Shown: piece after piece, positions 62,195 to 64,000 of the stretch
Position numbering within the stretch: position 1 is the first letter of the stretch
Layout of the letters: each line of letters begins with the position of its first letter
NCBI GenBank assembly: GCA_035294785.1
Contig: DATGKF010000038.1
Location: 1-64,000, forward strand
DNA from: Poindextera sp035294785
GTDB taxonomy: Bacteria > Pseudomonadota > Alphaproteobacteria > Caulobacterales > Caulobacteraceae
DNA length: 64,000 bases
Direction of reading: 5' to 3'
Notes under the pieces: generated by a model
What the model was told of the DNA's origin: nothing
The model's database searches: none
Seen by the model: the letters and a program-made list of their open reading frames with translations, nothing else
Made by a program: the position numbers and the translations under genes

Positions 62195-62581
62195 CTACTG
62201 CCCGGTCGACAATGCCGCGGCTGTCGCCAGGCGCCCATCGGCCGTGCGGCCGAGCAGGAAATAGCGCGGACCGTTCAGCGTCTCCGCGGTGAACACCCCT
62301 TCCTTCTGAAGGAAGAGGAAGTTTCCCTGGTAGGCGCCTGTAATGTCTTCCGCACTTCCGCCCAACGTAAGGAAGTGTTCGCGCATGCCCTCGAGGGCGG
62401 CGGCGCATGTCTCGATCGAGCGTTCGCCGGCGCTGACCTTGTTGAAGGTCACCTTGCCATCGCGCGCCTGCACGGCCTGCCAGCATATGCCCTTGTCGGT
62501 GGGCGCATCGACCTGCGGCTGGCAGCCGCCCAGAGCTGCAGCGCCGATCAGGGTCAGGGCCGACAGGACGAACGATCGCAT
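62195..62581 (-). CDS. Predicted small lipoprotein of unknown function
   Basis: A 128-residue protein with a lipoprotein signal ending GAAALGGC (Cys20), then a compact domain with two further cysteines (KGICWQAVQ and ETCAAALEG). The segment GNFLFLQKEGVFTAETLNGPRYFLLGR near the C-terminus may form strands. No family is recognised. It follows the next gene (upstream on the same strand) by 12 bases, so the two are probably co-transcribed. Confidence 0.75.
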   Translation of the reverse strand: MRSFVLSALTLIGAAALGGCQPQVDAPTDKGICWQAVQARDGKVTFNKVSAGERSIETCAAALEGMREHFLTLGGSAEDITGAYQGNFLFLQKEGVFTAETLNGPRYFLLGRTADGRLATAAALSTGQ

Positions 62582-62593
62582 GGCGCGCTCCGT

Positions 62594-63259
62594 CTAGAGC
62601 GCCGCCGAACAGTCGGGCGGCGACTGTTCGAGCAGCATGTGGAAATCGTGGCCGTCGGGCGAGATGTCGATCTCGCCCGGGACCTGGCGCAGCATCTGGT
62701 CATTCCAGCGGCCGACGGCCGGCGGCCCGCCCCGGGCGCAATGGCCGTCGAAAAGCAGCATGACGCAACCCCTGAGCGTCATCCCCTGTCCGAGGTCGGC
62801 CCACGCGCCGGTCGCCGCACCGCGCGCGCACTCGCCCTGCCCGTCCACGGCCGCCAGCGCCTGCGGCATGTCCGAGGGCTCAGCCGACGGCGTCTCGGTC
62901 TGGACCGTCGCGGGCGCGGGCGCGTCGACAGCGGGGTTGGCGGCGGCGAGCTGACCGGTCTGGTCGACGCCCACATCGAGGGCCTCAGTGGCGACGCCGT
63001 TGCGCTTGGCGCAATCGGCGAGCGTGAGCGTGCCGACGAGCGTTCCGTTGACGAAGCAGCGCAGCGGCTTCTGCGGGTCGACGGAAGAGGGCGCGCCGGC
63101 CTGCGCCTGCACGATCAGTCCGCCGGTCGAGGCCGGCGGCGGCGTGGTCGGCGCCGGTCCGTGCAGGAGGACGACGAGGCCCGCCGCCACCGAGAGAGCC
63201 ACCACGGCGACGGAACCGCCAAGGGTCAGCCAGAGCCTGCGGGAACGGGCGGCCTCCAT
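62594..63259 (-). CDS. Single-span membrane protein of unknown function
   Basis: A 221-residue protein from ATG 63259 (an upstream TTG at 63295 would add 12). An N-terminal membrane helix (about 10-32, WLTLGGSVAVVALSVAAGLVVLL) anchors it, followed by a Pro/Ala/Thr-rich linker and a soluble part with six cysteines (RCFVNG, LADCAKRNG, GECARG, RGCVMLL, GHCARGG and PDCSAAL), which suggests disulfides in the periplasm. No family is recognised. It is first in a two-gene unit with the small lipoprotein. Confidence 0.72.
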   Translation of the reverse strand: MEAARSRRLWLTLGGSVAVVALSVAAGLVVLLHGPAPTTPPPASTGGLIVQAQAGAPSSVDPQKPLRCFVNGTLVGTLTLADCAKRNGVATEALDVGVDQTGQLAAANPAVDAPAPATVQTETPSAEPSDMPQALAAVDGQGECARGAATGAWADLGQGMTLRGCVMLLFDGHCARGGPPAVGRWNDQMLRQVPGEIDISPDGHDFHMLLEQSPPDCSAAL

Positions 63260-63381
63260 GCGCCTTGAGCTACGCCGCACGAGGCGGGGTTTCAAGCCGC
63301 GGCGGCCAGTGCGATTTCACTCCGGAAGTTAAACAAGTCGCAGTCATATCAAGGGAAAGTGCGAGTCTGACGGCGCAAAAA

Positions 63382-64000
63382 ATGACCATCACGATCGACC
63401 CAAGCCTGCTGCTGAGCTACTACGACCTGAAGGCCGGCCTCCAGCCTTCGGCCGCGGGGTCGACCGGTCAGGCCTCCGCCGCGCCGGCCGCGACGCAGGT
63501 CACGCCCTGGGCCGCTCCGGCGACCACGGCGCAGACCAACCAGCTCGTCCAGGCGGCGCTGAACAGCCGGCCGCTGTTCAACCCGTCGGCGACCAAGCTC
63601 ACGATCCCACCGTCGACCGCGAACTATGGCGACACCCGCCAGCTCTTCACCCTCTTCCAGGGCTTGACGGCGCTGGAAGATCTGGCGACGCAAGCGAACA
63701 CGACCGGCATCTCGAGCTTCCAGCTGAGCCAGCTTCAGGGCGCTTTTGCCCGCGGCGTGCAGCAGCTGCAGACCTACCTCGGCTCATCTCCCTTCTCCGG
63801 CTTCAGCGTCGCCGCCGGCCAGGTCGCCGCCAACCAGACGACCACGGCGGGCGTGAAAACCGAGACCGACACCTACACCACCGGCGTGCTCGCCACCGGC
63901 GACCCGAGCGCCGTCGTTCCCGCTTTCGCCGGCAACGTGCAGTTCTCGTTGCAGGTCACGCTGCCGTCCGGCTCGAGCAAGACGGTGACCTTCAACCTTG
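63382..64000 (+). CDS. Unknown protein, cut off by the right window edge
   Basis: An open frame from ATG 63382 (MTITIDPSLLLSYYDLKAGL) runs without a stop to the end of the window, 206 codons. It is rich in Ala, Thr, Ser and Gln, with few charged residues, short turns such as GSTGQASAAPAATQ and later a strand-like stretch (NVQFSLQVTLPSGSSKTV). This composition fits a surface or secreted repetitive protein, but no signal peptide is seen and no family is recognised. The ribosome site is weak (AAGGGAAAG some 25 bases up). Confidence 0.6.
   Translation, partial: MTITIDPSLLLSYYDLKAGLQPSAAGSTGQASAAPAATQVTPWAAPATTAQTNQLVQAALNSRPLFNPSATKLTIPPSTANYGDTRQLFTLFQGLTALEDLATQANTTGISSFQLSQLQGAFARGVQQLQTYLGSSPFSGFSVAAGQVAANQTTTAGVKTETDTYTTGVLATGDPSAVVPAFAGNVQFSLQVTLPSGSSKTVTFNL

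Overview
The window is chromosomal DNA of a GC-rich alphaproteobacterium, most likely a member of the Caulobacterales (Caulobacter/Phenylobacterium type). The evidence is very high third-position GC, frequent TTG and GTG starts with ATGA/GTGA gene overlaps, and candidate promoters of the Caulobacter housekeeping type. Gene content agrees: glnB-glnA, an iscR-desulfurase-sufBCDST-sufA run, aroQ-accB-accC-aat-DUF2155-NDUFA12, an M23 peptidase overlapping a bactofilin, an RNase E with an acidic insert and a GWW tail, and a GyrA with Ala at the quinolone Ser position. No rRNA, tRNA, CRISPR array, insertion sequence or prophage was seen. This is mainly core genome.

Layout. 1-3.3 kb (minus): thiolase-like protein, histidine phosphatase and the NAD(P)H-hydrate repair enzyme (cut by the left edge). 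3.5-5.3 kb: glnB-glnA and a clear terminator. 5.5-9.2 kb: a Tat-type exported unknown, a lipoprotein hydrolase and parE. 9.3-14.5 kb: two convergent PhyH-type dioxygenases, a DEAD-box helicase, a diguanylate cyclase and a PEP mutase/isocitrate lyase family enzyme. 14.6-22.3 kb (minus): one compact Fe-S assembly operon led by an IscR-type repressor, with two cysteine desulfurases and with a cupin and a VOC-fold protein between sufB and sufC. 22.5-27.3 kb: small hydrolase, aldo/keto reductase, anmK, tyrS and a Bcp-type peroxiredoxin. 27.5-39 kb: an envelope and RNA-decay block (M23 peptidase, bactofilin, prfB with a programmed +1 frameshift, PBP1A, a TonB-dependent receptor inserted in opposite orientation, AmiC amidase, RNase E). 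39-41.6 kb: an M48 protease, a thioredoxin-fold lipoprotein and a self-contained transcription unit for a 36-residue peptide. 41.6-46.8 kb: thiS-thiG under a TPP riboswitch, then divergent aroQ-accB-accC-aat and convergent DUF2155 and NDUFA12 genes. 46.9-54.3 kb: a large degenerate class II ribonucleotide reductase paralogue, a GST, a pentapeptide-repeat protein, aspS, a cyclophilin and coaD. 54.3-64 kb: gyrA, a four-gene ABC export system, ssb, two envelope unknowns and an unfinished ORF at the right edge.

Genes that plausibly work together: the suf operon (sulfur mobilisation, scaffold, carriers, regulator); anmK, M23 peptidase, bactofilin, PBP1A and AmiC (peptidoglycan recycling, shape and division); and the HlyD-ATPase-permease-permease exporter. 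The items most worth a second look are the apparent pseudo-ribonucleotide reductase at 46,950-49,631 and the 36-codon unit at 41,335-41,603, which has two copies of a TGCGTCGCAC palindrome in its promoter region and a strong terminator. Function calls rest on reading motifs by eye; no database search was run.
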